A program made the position numbers and the translations under genes. A stretch of DNA of 16,958 nucleotides from Nanobdellota archaeon. Its GTDB lineage: Archaea; Nanobdellota; Nanobdellia; Woesearchaeales; UBA12501. Positions 6,596 through 13,911 of this stretch are shown piece by piece (positions within the stretch are counted from its first letter, which is position 1; each line of letters opens with the position of its first letter). The DNA is taken from NCBI GenBank assembly GCA_018812465.1, contig JAHJCS010000092.1, positions 1 to 16,958 on the forward strand. Reading direction: 5' to 3'. The notes beneath the pieces are model-generated. The model was given only the letters and a program-made list of their open reading frames with translations. It was not told the DNA's origin and did no database searches.

Positions 6596-7675
6596 TTATG
6601 TAAGCCAGGATTTAGTGTTTTTAAGCTTTTGAGGCAGATAATTATCAATGACATAGTTTAGGTTGTATTTGGCAAAGGCCTGCTGCTCTGCTCTTTTGCC
6701 CAGTTTAAGCATCAGTTTGAGGGCCTTGTCCCAGTCCTGATGCTCCTGCACAAAAGGGTCATTCTTCAGTCCGTCCTTGATCCTCTTGATATCAACATCT
6801 TTCAAAGGATGTGTAGGGAGCTTGTAATCAATGATATCCTGAGGAGTGACCCCTATGAATTTTGCCTGTGGAACGCAGAAATATTTGTTTATGTGCGCTG
6901 CATTGCCAGAACCCACCTTGAGAGTTCTGTAGATATTAAGGAAACCATAAGGATCTCCATCTGTGAACACATATACTGGAATCTTCTTGTCATCGCTGAG
7001 TCTTCTTATGAATCTTCTGCAGGCTCTTGTTGGAACTCCTCCCATGCTTATGAGTATGCAATCAGCTTTCTTCCAGTAGCCGTGCTTCACAAGCCTCTGA
7101 AACATACCTGCAGTCTCTATTGCAAGTATGAACTTCGCATTTGTCTCAAATTTAAGACCCTCAACAGAAGTGGGAACAGAATATGCTCCTGAACCAAACT
7201 TTGTGCAGTCAATCTTGATTGTCTTACCTTCCTCGTCCTGGTCTATCACAACAAGCCTTCCAGCAACATCCCCTCCTTTTTCTTCTGGGATAAATCCAAG
7301 CTGCTCCCTATTGAAACCTAACATTGCTTCTATATCATCCATTACTGTATCAGATTCAGGCTGCTCCCTGAACATAGCCTCTCCCCAGTTCTTGCTCACA
7401 TAATATATCTCTCTCTTGGTGGCAATGTCATTAGTCTCCACAATCTTCTTGGATTCATTCATCATAAGAAGGGTCTGGGCAAATGTCTTTATGGTTGCAG
7501 CGCCCAGAGTCCTTGAAAGGATCTTTCCTTTAAGCTCAAAATAACCGATCTTAGAATCATAATTGACATTCTGCAGTGATCTTATAGGCATATCCAGAGA
7601 AGGCACTTTCTTCTTGATTATCTTCTGGTAGATATCATTAGCTATCCCTTTCATATGTTTTATGACTTCAGTCAT
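6596..7675 (-). CDS. top6A: DNA topoisomerase VI subunit A
   Basis: This 359-residue protein is the Spo11/Top6A catalytic subunit, which cuts both DNA strands through a tyrosine and, with subunit B, relaxes and decatenates DNA. The winged-helix/CAP domain carries [11 protein letters not shown] (residues 87-97) with the tyrosine pair Y91/Y92, the second being the expected attacking residue. The Toprim domain shows IETAGMF with E187 and the DGDPYG motif with D239 and D241 for magnesium. Length is normal for the family. The start codon overlaps the end of top6B by four bases (ATGA arrangement), implying coupled translation and balanced A2B2 assembly. tRNA-Arg lies downstream. Confidence 0.97.
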   Translation of the reverse strand: MTEVIKHMKGIANDIYQKIIKKKVPSLDMPIRSLQNVNYDSKIGYFELKGKILSRTLGAATIKTFAQTLLMMNESKKIVETNDIATKREIYYVSKNWGEAMFREQPESDTVMDDIEAMLGFNREQLGFIPEEKGGDVAGRLVVIDQDEEGKTIKIDCTKFGSGAYSVPTSVEGLKFETNAKFILAIETAGMFQRLVKHGYWKKADCILISMGGVPTRACRRFIRRLSDDKKIPVYVFTDGDPYGFLNIYRTLKVGSGNAAHINKYFCVPQAKFIGVTPQDIIDYKLPTHPLKDVDIKRIKDGLKNDPFVQEHQDWDKALKLMLKLGKRAEQQAFAKYNLNYVIDNYLPQKLKNTKSWLT

Positions 7676-9384
7676 AGGTCTTCCCCCTTCTCTTCCTCAT
7701 CGCCTGAGTCTTCTGGCTCCTCGCTTCCAATCTTGGCAAACTCCTCATCATACTCCTCATTCTTCATCTCTACTTTCTCAAGCTTGCCTCTCTTATGCTC
7801 AAGTATCTCTTTAAGCATATTCTCTATTGTCTCTTGTTCACTCTTCTTTAGGTCTAGAAGATCCTTGAGTGCCTCACCTATGAATGGCATGTACTTCTCA
7901 ATGTAACTTCTCTTTTTCAGTTCATCAGTGTATTTCCTTTTTTTGTGTGTGTACTGGGCAAGCTTTCTTCCGCATTCCTGCAGAGCAAGCTTGACTTCCT
8001 TGACAATCTCAGGATAATGTGCTATTGCCTCTTTTGCTTCAGAGGTAAAAGGAGCCCAGACAGATGCTAGATGCACTACAATGACTGCAGGGCCTACAGG
8101 TATTGAATTCTGGCTCTGGCTAAGGCCATATCCTCTCCATTGAGTACCTGAGATTGACTCAGTTATTACACAAGCACCCTGCTGGTAAAGAAGAGGCACC
8201 CTATTAGCGAATCTCATTATCCTCACTGGTTTGTCAGCAGGCAGCTCTCCACCATAGGCTATTGCTGCTTCTACCTGGAAAGGATTGCCCCTGTAGACAG
8301 AAGGTGATCTTGATACAGCACAGTAGAATTCTGCATTGATCTCTTTTTTTAGTCCTTTCTGAAGAAGCTCTTCTCCAATAGGACTGACACAATCAGTTGG
8401 AGGAGCTATTATCTTGGTCTCTCTGATTGCTTTGATCAGCCTTTCTGCCTGATCCCTGTTGACTTCAATAGGTTTAAAAGTAGGAAGAATTCCTGCTTTT
8501 GAGCAGATCTCCTTTGCGACACCAGAACTCACCCTTGAGAATTCTTTCATAAAGAAAGCCTGAAGGCTCTTTGAGTCAGACCATCTCATCATCTTCATGA
8601 GCATCCCTATCTCTACACCATAAGGGTGAGGTTTTATCTCCTTAGGCTCTTTTGGAAGCATATCAGTAGCTCTTGCGAAGATAAGCTGTTCTGCTTTTGG
8701 ATTTGTATAGATTATTGTACAATGAGGATTCACAATAGCTGTCTGCTTCAGATAAGTGTCCACTGACTGGCCAGCCTGCTGATAATTTGCCTCAAGATCA
8801 AGCTCTATCCTTGTGCCATGGTCTTTCTTCCATTCTTTAACTTCCTCAGAAAGAATCTCTGGCTTGTTCTTCTGGGTATTTATGTGAAGTTCGCAGTAAT
8901 GTGCAGGATCATTCGGGGATATCTTTGAGATTATCTTTATTGGCTTTCCGGTAGTCAGCTGGCCATAGAGAGCAGCTGCGCTTATTCCTATTCCCTGCTG
9001 ACCTCTGCTCTGTTTCATGGTATGGAATTTTGATCCAAAAAGAAGCTTTGCGAATATGTTAGGGATGTTCTTCTTGATTATTCCAGGGCCATTATCTTCT
9101 ATGATTATCCTGAATCTGTCATTCTTCATATCAATTATCTCAATAGATATCTCTGGAAGGATTTCAGCCTCCTCACATGCATCCAGACTGTTGTCAACAG
9201 CTTCCTTGACAGTTGTCAGAAGAGCTTTCTTCTTGTTGTCAAATCCTAACAGATGTCTGTTTTTCTCAAAGAATTCAGCCACAGAGATATCTCTCTGTTT
9301 CTCAGCAAGCGCATACGCGATTGGTTTTTTCCCCTCTTTTTCTCCACTCCCTTGTTTGAGTGTGGTCTGAGACTCGTCGCTCAT
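7672..9384 (-). CDS. top6B: DNA topoisomerase VI subunit B
   Basis: This 570-residue protein is the GHKL ATPase subunit of topoisomerase VI. ATP-site motifs are visible: [10 protein letters not shown] (N65, D68), EDNGPGI (D97, G99, G101) and the lid [11 protein letters not shown] (127-137). A transducer domain follows, with [14 protein letters not shown] likely holding the switch lysine that contacts ATP. The protein is somewhat longer than the usual 530 or so, owing to a coiled, strongly acidic tail (about 525-570, ending in [17 protein letters not shown]). It overlaps top6A by four bases downstream and the KH gene by four upstream, so the three form one tightly coupled operon. Confidence 0.97.
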   Translation of the reverse strand: MSDESQTTLKQGSGEKEGKKPIAYALAEKQRDISVAEFFEKNRHLLGFDNKKKALLTTVKEAVDNSLDACEEAEILPEISIEIIDMKNDRFRIIIEDNGPGIIKKNIPNIFAKLLFGSKFHTMKQSRGQQGIGISAAALYGQLTTGKPIKIISKISPNDPAHYCELHINTQKNKPEILSEEVKEWKKDHGTRIELDLEANYQQAGQSVDTYLKQTAIVNPHCTIIYTNPKAEQLIFARATDMLPKEPKEIKPHPYGVEIGMLMKMMRWSDSKSLQAFFMKEFSRVSSGVAKEICSKAGILPTFKPIEVNRDQAERLIKAIRETKIIAPPTDCVSPIGEELLQKGLKKEINAEFYCAVSRSPSVYRGNPFQVEAAIAYGGELPADKPVRIMRFANRVPLLYQQGACVITESISGTQWRGYGLSQSQNSIPVGPAVIVVHLASVWAPFTSEAKEAIAHYPEIVKEVKLALQECGRKLAQYTHKKRKYTDELKKRSYIEKYMPFIGEALKDLLDLKKSEQETIENMLKEILEHKRGKLEKVEMKNEEYDEEFAKIGSEEPEDSGDEEEKGEDL

Positions 9385-9956
9385 TTTAAATCTTCCTTTA
9401 ATAAAGGCTGGTCAAAGACACTTATTTTTAATTCTTTGCTTTTTCTTTCCAACGCCCGATACACAGCAGAATGTCTTGAACCAGATATGAGGCTCTCAAC
9501 AGCTCTTCTGGCCAGATTCACATTGGCATGCTTGCCGATTATCGCGATGGTCTTCCCATAGACAGAGATATTTGTCTCTGTGAGGGTTTCTATTGTCTTT
9601 CTGGATTTGCCTTCCTCTCCAATAATCCTCCCTTTAAGTCTCAGGAGCTTTTTCTTGGATTTTCCTGCAATATCCCCTATATTCACAATCTCAAGGCAGA
9701 AATCCTGTTTAAGGAGGAGAGTTGCTAGTTCAGGATTAAAACCTCTTCCGATTGCTTTGATTATCTCTCTTGCAGAAAGCAGGCCTACAGGATCCTCACC
9801 CCGTACAGAAACCTCTCCTTCATTTGAGTCTATATGCAGTTTGGTGCTGGTAGAATTCTCAATCTCTTTCTTTACTTCTCCTTTCTTGCCTATAAGCACA
9901 GCTACCCTTTCTTTAGGTATCTTGATGTCATAAGAATATTCAAGGTCTTCTGCCAT
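9381..9956 (-). CDS. Double KH-domain RNA-binding protein, archaeal Dim2/Pno1-like
   Basis: This 191-residue protein has two KH domains. The first carries [10 protein letters not shown] (GxxG at 23-26) and the second [14 protein letters not shown] (GxxG at 113-116). This two-KH arrangement and length match the archaeal relatives of yeast Dim2/Pno1, which bind the 3' end of small-subunit rRNA during ribosome maturation and work beside the Rio kinases. It is the first gene of the KH-top6B-top6A operon. A TATA-like element lies about 27 nt before the ATG, so the message is probably leaderless. The Dim2-type role is inferred from family knowledge. Confidence 0.88.
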   Translation of the reverse strand: MAEDLEYSYDIKIPKERVAVLIGKKGEVKKEIENSTSTKLHIDSNEGEVSVRGEDPVGLLSAREIIKAIGRGFNPELATLLLKQDFCLEIVNIGDIAGKSKKKLLRLKGRIIGEEGKSRKTIETLTETNISVYGKTIAIIGKHANVNLARRAVESLISGSRHSAVYRALERKSKELKISVFDQPLLKEDLK

Positions 9957-9978
9957 AAATAAAACAAGAACATGGTCA

Positions 9979-9988
9979 TTTTTAAAGC
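9979..9988 (-). promoter_or_regulatory. TATA box for the KH-top6B-top6A operon
   Basis: The minus strand reads CTTTAAAAAT, centred about 27 nt before the ATG at 9956. With archaeal spacing, transcription would start at or next to the ATG, giving a leaderless message; no ribosome binding site is seen. Confidence 0.45.
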
Positions 9989-9992
9989 TTTG

Positions 9993-10004
9993 TATACTGG
10001 TATA
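9993..10004. promoter_or_regulatory. Palindromic operator candidate between divergent promoters
   Basis: TATAC-TG-GTATA is a perfect inverted repeat (12 bp) lying between the TATA boxes of the leftward KH-top6 operon and the rightward membrane-anchored winged-helix gene. Its position would let one dimeric regulator affect both promoters. No binding evidence; AT-rich palindromes can arise by chance. Confidence 0.3.
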
Positions 10005-10021
10005 TGAAGACCATAAAAAGA

Positions 10022-10030
10022 TTTAAATAG
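10022..10030 (+). promoter_or_regulatory. TATA box for the membrane-anchored winged-helix gene
   Basis: TTTAAATAG is centred about 28 nt before the ATG at 10054, a leaderless spacing. GAGGT at 10046-10050 lies close upstream and would serve as a ribosome binding site only if transcription starts earlier, or for the in-frame ATG at 10063. Confidence 0.45.
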
Positions 10031-10053
10031 GGAAGTTCTTTAAGTGAGGTTAT

Positions 10054-11157
10054 ATGGTTAATATGGTTAAAAGGGTTAAAATGACAGTTTTTTTTGTAAG
10101 TATAATTATGTTATTCCTGATTATGTTAACAGCTGCTCAGGCAGTTATAACATATACTGATCTCTACTTCTCTGTCAAGGATATAGAGACAAATGAGCTG
10201 GTTAAGTCTAAACCAATAGATATCCGTTTCAATAATATCAACACAGGAACTTCCATAAACCTGACTGATTATATTAATGAACTAGGAGAGTTCAGTTATA
10301 GAATAAACTTAGGCAACTGGAACCTTGTTACTAAACTTGATGATCCTTTGACTCCAGAGATCGATTATTCAGCAGAAAGGACCTTTCTTATAGAAGAGAA
10401 CAACCCTGTGGTGTATGAAACATTATATCTCGCCCCTGTTGGAGCTATTGAAGGAAGTGTTGTTAATCCTTCTGGAAAGCTCATAAGCAATGCAGACTTA
10501 ACTTTCAAATGCAGATCATACAAGGTAACAGCAAAAACAGACCAGTTCGGCTCATTCAAGCAGGATCTTCTTCCAGTAGGCCAGTGCAAAGTACAGGCTG
10601 CTTTTGATGATTTTGTAGGGTCAGCGACAATCAATGTCACAAAAGGGGGTCTTAGCACAACAGTAGTTGGACTGAACAGGACATTGCTCTCTGCCACTAA
10701 AGGATATATCTATTTTATATTAGGAATTTGCATTATAGGTTTCATTGTGGTGTTTGGTCATAGGGCTTTAAAGAAGAGAGCTGCAAAGAAGCCAGTTCCA
10801 GCTAAGCCTGCTAAAAAAGACAAAAAAGAGGTAAAGAAATCAAAGAAGCAGGCAGAGGACAAGAAAGAGGAGTCTGTTGTTGAAGCTGAGCAAAATGAAC
10901 AGAAGGAGGAACTGAATCCTAGAGCAAGAGATATCATGAAGACTCTCAATGAAAGAGAACGGGAGATTGTTGATTCATTGCTTTTACAGAAGGATTACAA
11001 GAGCACTCAGGCAAAGCTGAGGAATGACACAGCAATACCAAAGACCTCTCTGGTAAGGATCTTCCAGTCTCTTGAATCAAAGAAAGTTATAACAGTTGAA
11101 GTCATAGGTAAGCTCAAAAAGATTGAATTGACTGACTGGTTCTTAGGAAAGGATTAA
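10054..11157 (+). CDS. Membrane-anchored protein with extracellular Ig-like domain and cytoplasmic winged helix
   Basis: The 367-residue protein is laid out as signal peptide (about 1-30), an extracytoplasmic region (31-125), a carboxypeptidase-regulatory-like beta domain (about 128-200, GAIEGSVVNPSGKLISNADL, with C153 and C178), a single membrane span (about 217-236), a lysine-rich linker (238-290) and a C-terminal winged helix (about 291-365, LNEREREIVDSLL then PKTSLVRIFQSLESKKVITV). The plan matches COG2512, predicted membrane-associated transcriptional regulators of archaea: an outside sensor tied to an inside DNA-binding domain. It stands alone on the plus strand, divergent from KH-top6B. 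Its ligand and targets are unknown. In-frame ATGs at 10063 and 10081 are alternative starts. Confidence 0.78.
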   Translation: MVNMVKRVKMTVFFVSIIMLFLIMLTAAQAVITYTDLYFSVKDIETNELVKSKPIDIRFNNINTGTSINLTDYINELGEFSYRINLGNWNLVTKLDDPLTPEIDYSAERTFLIEENNPVVYETLYLAPVGAIEGSVVNPSGKLISNADLTFKCRSYKVTAKTDQFGSFKQDLLPVGQCKVQAAFDDFVGSATINVTKGGLSTTVVGLNRTLLSATKGYIYFILGICIIGFIVVFGHRALKKRAAKKPVPAKPAKKDKKEVKKSKKQAEDKKEESVVEAEQNEQKEELNPRARDIMKTLNEREREIVDSLLLQKDYKSTQAKLRNDTAIPKTSLVRIFQSLESKKVITVEVIGKLKKIELTDWFLGKD

Positions 11158-11163
11158 ATTACC

Positions 11164-11226
11164 TATTTTTGTTATTTGGACCGCAATTATGCCTTTTTTC
11201 ATGATTAGGGCCTTTTTTAGAGTTCT
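11164..11226 (+). terminator. T-rich termination region after the winged-helix gene
   Basis: Several T tracts (ATTTTTG, CCTTTTTTC, CCTTTTTTAG) follow within 65 nt of the stop codon. Archaeal RNA polymerase ends transcription at such tracts. Flanking TGGACC (11177) and GGTCCA (11238) could pair across about 55 nt, but this is weak. Confidence 0.4.
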
Positions 11227-11244
11227 AAGCCAGTTATGGTCCAC

Positions 11245-11260
11245 AAAAGATTTATAAATA
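11245..11260 (+). promoter_or_regulatory. Strong BRE-TATA promoter for an unassigned small RNA
   Basis: AAAAGATTTATAAATA is close to the ideal archaeal BRE plus TATA box. Transcription would begin near 11278-11284. No plus-strand coding frame of useful length follows; the next gene (rio1) is on the other strand and converges. Confidence 0.55.
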
Positions 11261-11277
11261 GGTCGCATTAACAAGCA

Positions 11278-11349
11278 TAGTAATAGGCTATCTTTAAGTG
11301 TGTGAACCAAAGTTCCGCACTCTTTGTTTTTTTATTTTTTTGTTTTTTC
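11278..11349 (+). ncRNA. Putative stand-alone small RNA with terminal stem-loop and T tract
   Basis: Downstream of the TATA box at 11251-11260 lies a possible small hairpin ATAG/CTAT (about 11277-11291), then a strong stem: AGTGTG (11297-11302) with CGCACT (11316-11321), a bulged T, GAAC with GTTC, and loop CAAA. It is followed by three T runs of seven, seven and six between 11327 and 11348. Promoter, folded body and T-rich end in about 100 nt are the expected parts of a short RNA gene of 50-70 nt. C/D-box and H/ACA-box signatures were looked for and not found, so no class is assigned. It could also be an orphan terminator or attenuator. Confidence 0.45.
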
Positions 11350-11380
11350 TGATGATTTTATGCAAGCTAAAGATTAAAAG

Positions 11381-11406
11381 GTTATAAGGTTCTATCAGAA
11401 TATAAC
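11381..11406 (-). terminator. Hairpin possibly ending the rio1 transcript
   Basis: GTTATA pairs with TATAAC and, inside, TTCT with AGAA around ATC, with one three-base bulge. On the minus strand it is about 25 nt past the rio1 stop codon and is followed by CCTTTTAATCTTT. Together with the T tract of the plus-strand RNA it closes off two converging transcripts. Function is inferred. Confidence 0.3.
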
Positions 11407-11430
11407 TTAGCAAAGAGGATTATAAAGAGA

Positions 11431-12120
11431 TTATGACTTGATATGCTGCTTTAGATTATTGTCTACCTCAACTCCAATCTTTGAGAAGAACCTGTTGATG
11501 TTCTTTATATCTCGTTCAAGAAGCTCAGAGCTGTTTGCGCTGTTCAATGGAGAAGCCTGGGAGAAATCTATCAGGACAGGCCTCTCTTTATAGTTCAGTA
11601 TATTGAATTCAGACAAATCTCCATGCACAAGACCTGCTTTATAGAAATTCTTGACATTCTTTACAAGCCGGTTATAGAAGGATAATGGATCCTTGGGTAT
11701 CCTATCTTTTAGTTTAGGAGCTACTTGGTCATCACCAATATACTCCATGACAAGGATATTGTCTTTGAAGGTTATAGGTGTAGGTGCTTTCACTCCTGCT
11801 TCCCTTGCTTTCAAAAGGTTCCGAAACTCCCTCTGGCACCAGGAGAATATGATAAGTCTTCTCTTATTCTTAAGAGATAAGTATCTGGTGTCATATCTTA
11901 TATATTCATACATCCTGTTGAAATCACAATTCTCAAGACGATATATCTTTATGATCACCCTTTTTCTGCCTTTCAGAGCTGTGAAAATATTTGCTTCCTT
12001 CCCGATTGAGACCGGACTTTCAAGGCCATCAAAATGCCCTTCAGATATCAACTTGAATATAGCTGACTCTGTATGAAGATCAAATACATTCTTAAATGTC
12101 TTGAATTTTTCCTTGCTCAT
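11431..12120 (-). CDS. rio1: RIO1-type serine/threonine kinase/ATPase
   Basis: The 229-residue protein is a compact RIO kinase. It shows the flexible ATP loop SIGKEANIF (38-46), the lysine in VIIKIY (K58), the catalytic loop VHGDLSEFN (H166, D168, N173) and the metal-binding IDFSQA (D185). The GKEA loop and the HGDLSEFN form point to Rio1 rather than Rio2, and there is no N-terminal winged helix as in Rio2. Rio1 acts in the last steps of small-ribosomal-subunit maturation. It starts four nt after the stop of the tRNA thiolase gene, so it is the distal gene of a sulfur/tRNA-modification transcript. In many archaea rio1 is next to the Dim2-like KH gene; here they are 1.5 kb apart. Confidence 0.93.
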   Translation of the reverse strand: MSKEKFKTFKNVFDLHTESAIFKLISEGHFDGLESPVSIGKEANIFTALKGRKRVIIKIYRLENCDFNRMYEYIRYDTRYLSLKNKRRLIIFSWCQREFRNLLKAREAGVKAPTPITFKDNILVMEYIGDDQVAPKLKDRIPKDPLSFYNRLVKNVKNFYKAGLVHGDLSEFNILNYKERPVLIDFSQASPLNSANSSELLERDIKNINRFFSKIGVEVDNNLKQHIKS

Positions 12121-12124
12121 CTTA

Positions 12125-12997
12125 TTAACCAGCTATCTTACCAAGGATGTTGCATGTATTGCATAAATCTCCTTTGGATGGCTCTCTGCATTTTTTGCAG
12201 AATGCCTGGACTCCATTCCCGTGTTTTTTCCTCAGCTCAGGAATAATAGTGCTAAAAGACCTCACAATATTTAATTTTATCTTAGGATCTGACTTCTCAA
12301 GCCTGTCCAGCAGCATCCTGACCTTATTCCTGTAAGAAGATGTCCTGCATGGGCAGGGGCTGTAGTTGACTGGAAACTTCATTATCTTAGAGTATATGAT
12401 AACATCTTTCTCTGTAGTGTAATATAATGGTTTAACCCTCTGGACAAAAATTCCTGAACTGGTTAATCTCTTTGAGCCGGTCTTTGGCCCCAGCCTTGAA
12501 CCGACTTCAAGCTGATTTCTGAGCAGGTTCATCATGACAGACTGGGCTTCATCATCAAGGTTATGGCCTGTTACCAGATAATCTGCATTAAGCCTTTTCG
12601 CAGCCTTGTTGATGAGGTATCTCCTGAGTATTCCGCAGATAGTGCAGGATCTTAATTTAGTGCCTTTGGATGCCAGAGTCTGCCTGATGTAACAGAGTGA
12701 TTTTCCAAATGCATCCCTGAATGATATGATATGCAGCTTGACACCGTTTTCTTTGCAGAATTGCTTCAGGTTCTCCAGATTCTTCTGGGTATAATTGCCT
12801 ATGAGCGCATCAATAGTTATTGCCTGAACAATGTAACCTCTCTTCTTTAGGATGTGAAGGACAGCTGTAGAGTCCTTGCCGCCTGAGCATGCGACAAGCA
12901 CTTTGTCTTTCTTAGTGAAAAGATGATATTTTTTTATTGTATCCTCTACTTTGTTCTCAAATTCCCTGATGAATCTGTTCTTCTTTAATGTATCCAT
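12125..12997 (-). CDS. TtuA/NcsA-family tRNA 2-thiolation enzyme
   Basis: The 290-residue protein is an N-type ATP pyrophosphatase that activates a tRNA uridine by adenylation and inserts sulfur. The PP-loop is SGGKDS (38-43). Cysteines for the catalytic Fe-S cluster are C118 and C121 (RSCTICG) and C215 or C217 (SPCPC). The C-terminus has a zinc finger, C267/C270 and C279/C282 (CKKCREPSKGDLCNTC), typical of TtuA and NcsA/Ncs6. The N-terminal zinc finger usual in that group is missing: the protein begins directly at the helix before the PP-loop, and the frame upstream codes no cysteines. Whether it makes s2T54 or s2U34 cannot be told. A TATA-like element lies about 40 nt upstream (13031-13040). 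Confidence 0.87.
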   Translation of the reverse strand: MDTLKKNRFIREFENKVEDTIKKYHLFTKKDKVLVACSGGKDSTAVLHILKKRGYIVQAITIDALIGNYTQKNLENLKQFCKENGVKLHIISFRDAFGKSLCYIRQTLASKGTKLRSCTICGILRRYLINKAAKRLNADYLVTGHNLDDEAQSVMMNLLRNQLEVGSRLGPKTGSKRLTSSGIFVQRVKPLYYTTEKDVIIYSKIMKFPVNYSPCPCRTSSYRNKVRMLLDRLEKSDPKIKLNIVRSFSTIIPELRKKHGNGVQAFCKKCREPSKGDLCNTCNILGKIAG

Positions 12998-13030
12998 GAG
13001 ATTATTTTCTTGCTGTGTGAAAAGCAGTTT

Positions 13031-13040
13031 GGTATAAATC
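13031..13040 (-). promoter_or_regulatory. TATA-like element upstream of the tRNA thiolase gene
   Basis: The minus strand reads GATTTATACC, 34-43 nt before the ATG at 12997, giving a leader of about 10-15 nt. It lies in the 65-nt gap after the ThiI-like gene, so thiolase-rio1 may have its own promoter in addition to read-through. Confidence 0.35.
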
Positions 13041-13054
13041 AGTCTTGAATTAGA

Positions 13055-13079
13055 TTAATTGATTATGTTAATTGATTAT
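13055..13079. repeat. Perfect 12-bp tandem repeat at the end of the ThiI-like gene
   Basis: TTAATTGATTAT occurs twice, at 13055-13066 and 13068-13079, separated by one G. The copy inside the gene encodes the last residues (YNQLT) and contributes the stop codon region; the other copy is just outside. It looks like a local duplication by slippage. Confidence 0.6.
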
Positions 13080-13896
13080 ATTGATCTGTTATCTTAAGCA
13101 TCTCTTTTGCTTTCTTAGGGCTGATACCAACAAGAGGCCTGAGCACAGGAAGACTGAGATCTATATCCTTTGTGCTGTTTAGATCATGATTGGTGATAAG
13201 TGCTGTGCATCTCTTCTTAGCAGCAAGAGATTCTATATCCTTAAGATCTTTTATGAGGACAAGCTCTTTTAAGCACCCATAATTACTCAACAGGCTGATA
13301 TCTGATTTCTTGAATGATACTGGAATGATGTCACACCCCCTCCTCATTGCAAGAAGCCCTGCAAGTATTGAATCTTGATTCTCAACAAGCAGGATTACCT
13401 TTCCTTCAATGCCTGCAGGCAATCCCCCCACACAGGATATCTTCTCAGTGAATACATAAGCCTTATCTGATATCTCTATGGATATCTCAAGGTCTGGTTT
13501 CTTAAGCTTGACTTTCTTCCCTGTCTTCTCCACAATGAATGCCCCTATTTCTCTCTCAATCTCAGGGCTTGGCTTTAATCTCTTCTGGGATCTTTGCGCT
13601 GTGATCCTGAAGGTTGAGAATTCCTTGTTCAATGCCTGATTGAGGCATTCCTGTTTTATTGCATCAATATCAAGTTCAATCTCTTTTGCTATGCTTATAG
13701 AAGCGATTCCAAAGACTTTCCTCAGGCTCTGCACTGCTTTAGCTATATTCTGGGGGATGATTATAAATCTTCCAGGGATTTTCCTGATTGAGCCTTGGAC
13801 AGAATCTATCATATTGTACTTTAGCTTGTTCTCAAAGTTTATTCTGTTCTTGCCTTTCAAGGCTATCTCGCTGTACCTAACAAGAATGATTTCCAT
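13063..13896 (-). CDS. ThiI-like THUMP protein with degenerate PP-loop
   Basis: The 277-residue protein follows ThiI along its length: N-terminal ferredoxin-like and THUMP region (about 1-150, MEIILVRYSEIALKGKNR at the start, FRITAQRSQK near 96-105), the linker GGLPAGIEGKV (157-167), then a PP-loop-type domain ending in LPVLRPLVGISPKKAKEML. In real ThiI the next motif is SGGIDSP; here 171-177 read VENQDSI, so both glycines of the ATP loop are lost. The PP-loop domain is also shorter than in ThiI. It probably still binds tRNA through THUMP but should not adenylate uridine-8. It sits between iscU and the tRNA thiolase, so it may be a tRNA-presenting or sulfur-relay partner; this is inferred. 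It has no rhodanese domain. Confidence 0.82.
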   Translation of the reverse strand: MEIILVRYSEIALKGKNRINFENKLKYNMIDSVQGSIRKIPGRFIIIPQNIAKAVQSLRKVFGIASISIAKEIELDIDAIKQECLNQALNKEFSTFRITAQRSQKRLKPSPEIEREIGAFIVEKTGKKVKLKKPDLEISIEISDKAYVFTEKISCVGGLPAGIEGKVILLVENQDSILAGLLAMRRGCDIIPVSFKKSDISLLSNYGCLKELVLIKDLKDIESLAAKKRCTALITNHDLNSTKDIDLSLPVLRPLVGISPKKAKEMLKITDQYNQLT

Positions 13897-13911
13897 AAGA
13901 ATGATTAATTA

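Noticed and set aside
9017..9370. Plus-strand frame of 117 codons opposite top6B
   Set aside because: Antisense to the conserved GHKL ATPase domain; hydrophobic serine-rich translation is typical of shadow frames.
11350..11430. CTGATGA at 11349-11355 as the C box of a C/D guide RNA
   Set aside because: No D or D' box (CTGA) at suitable distance and no C' box were found.
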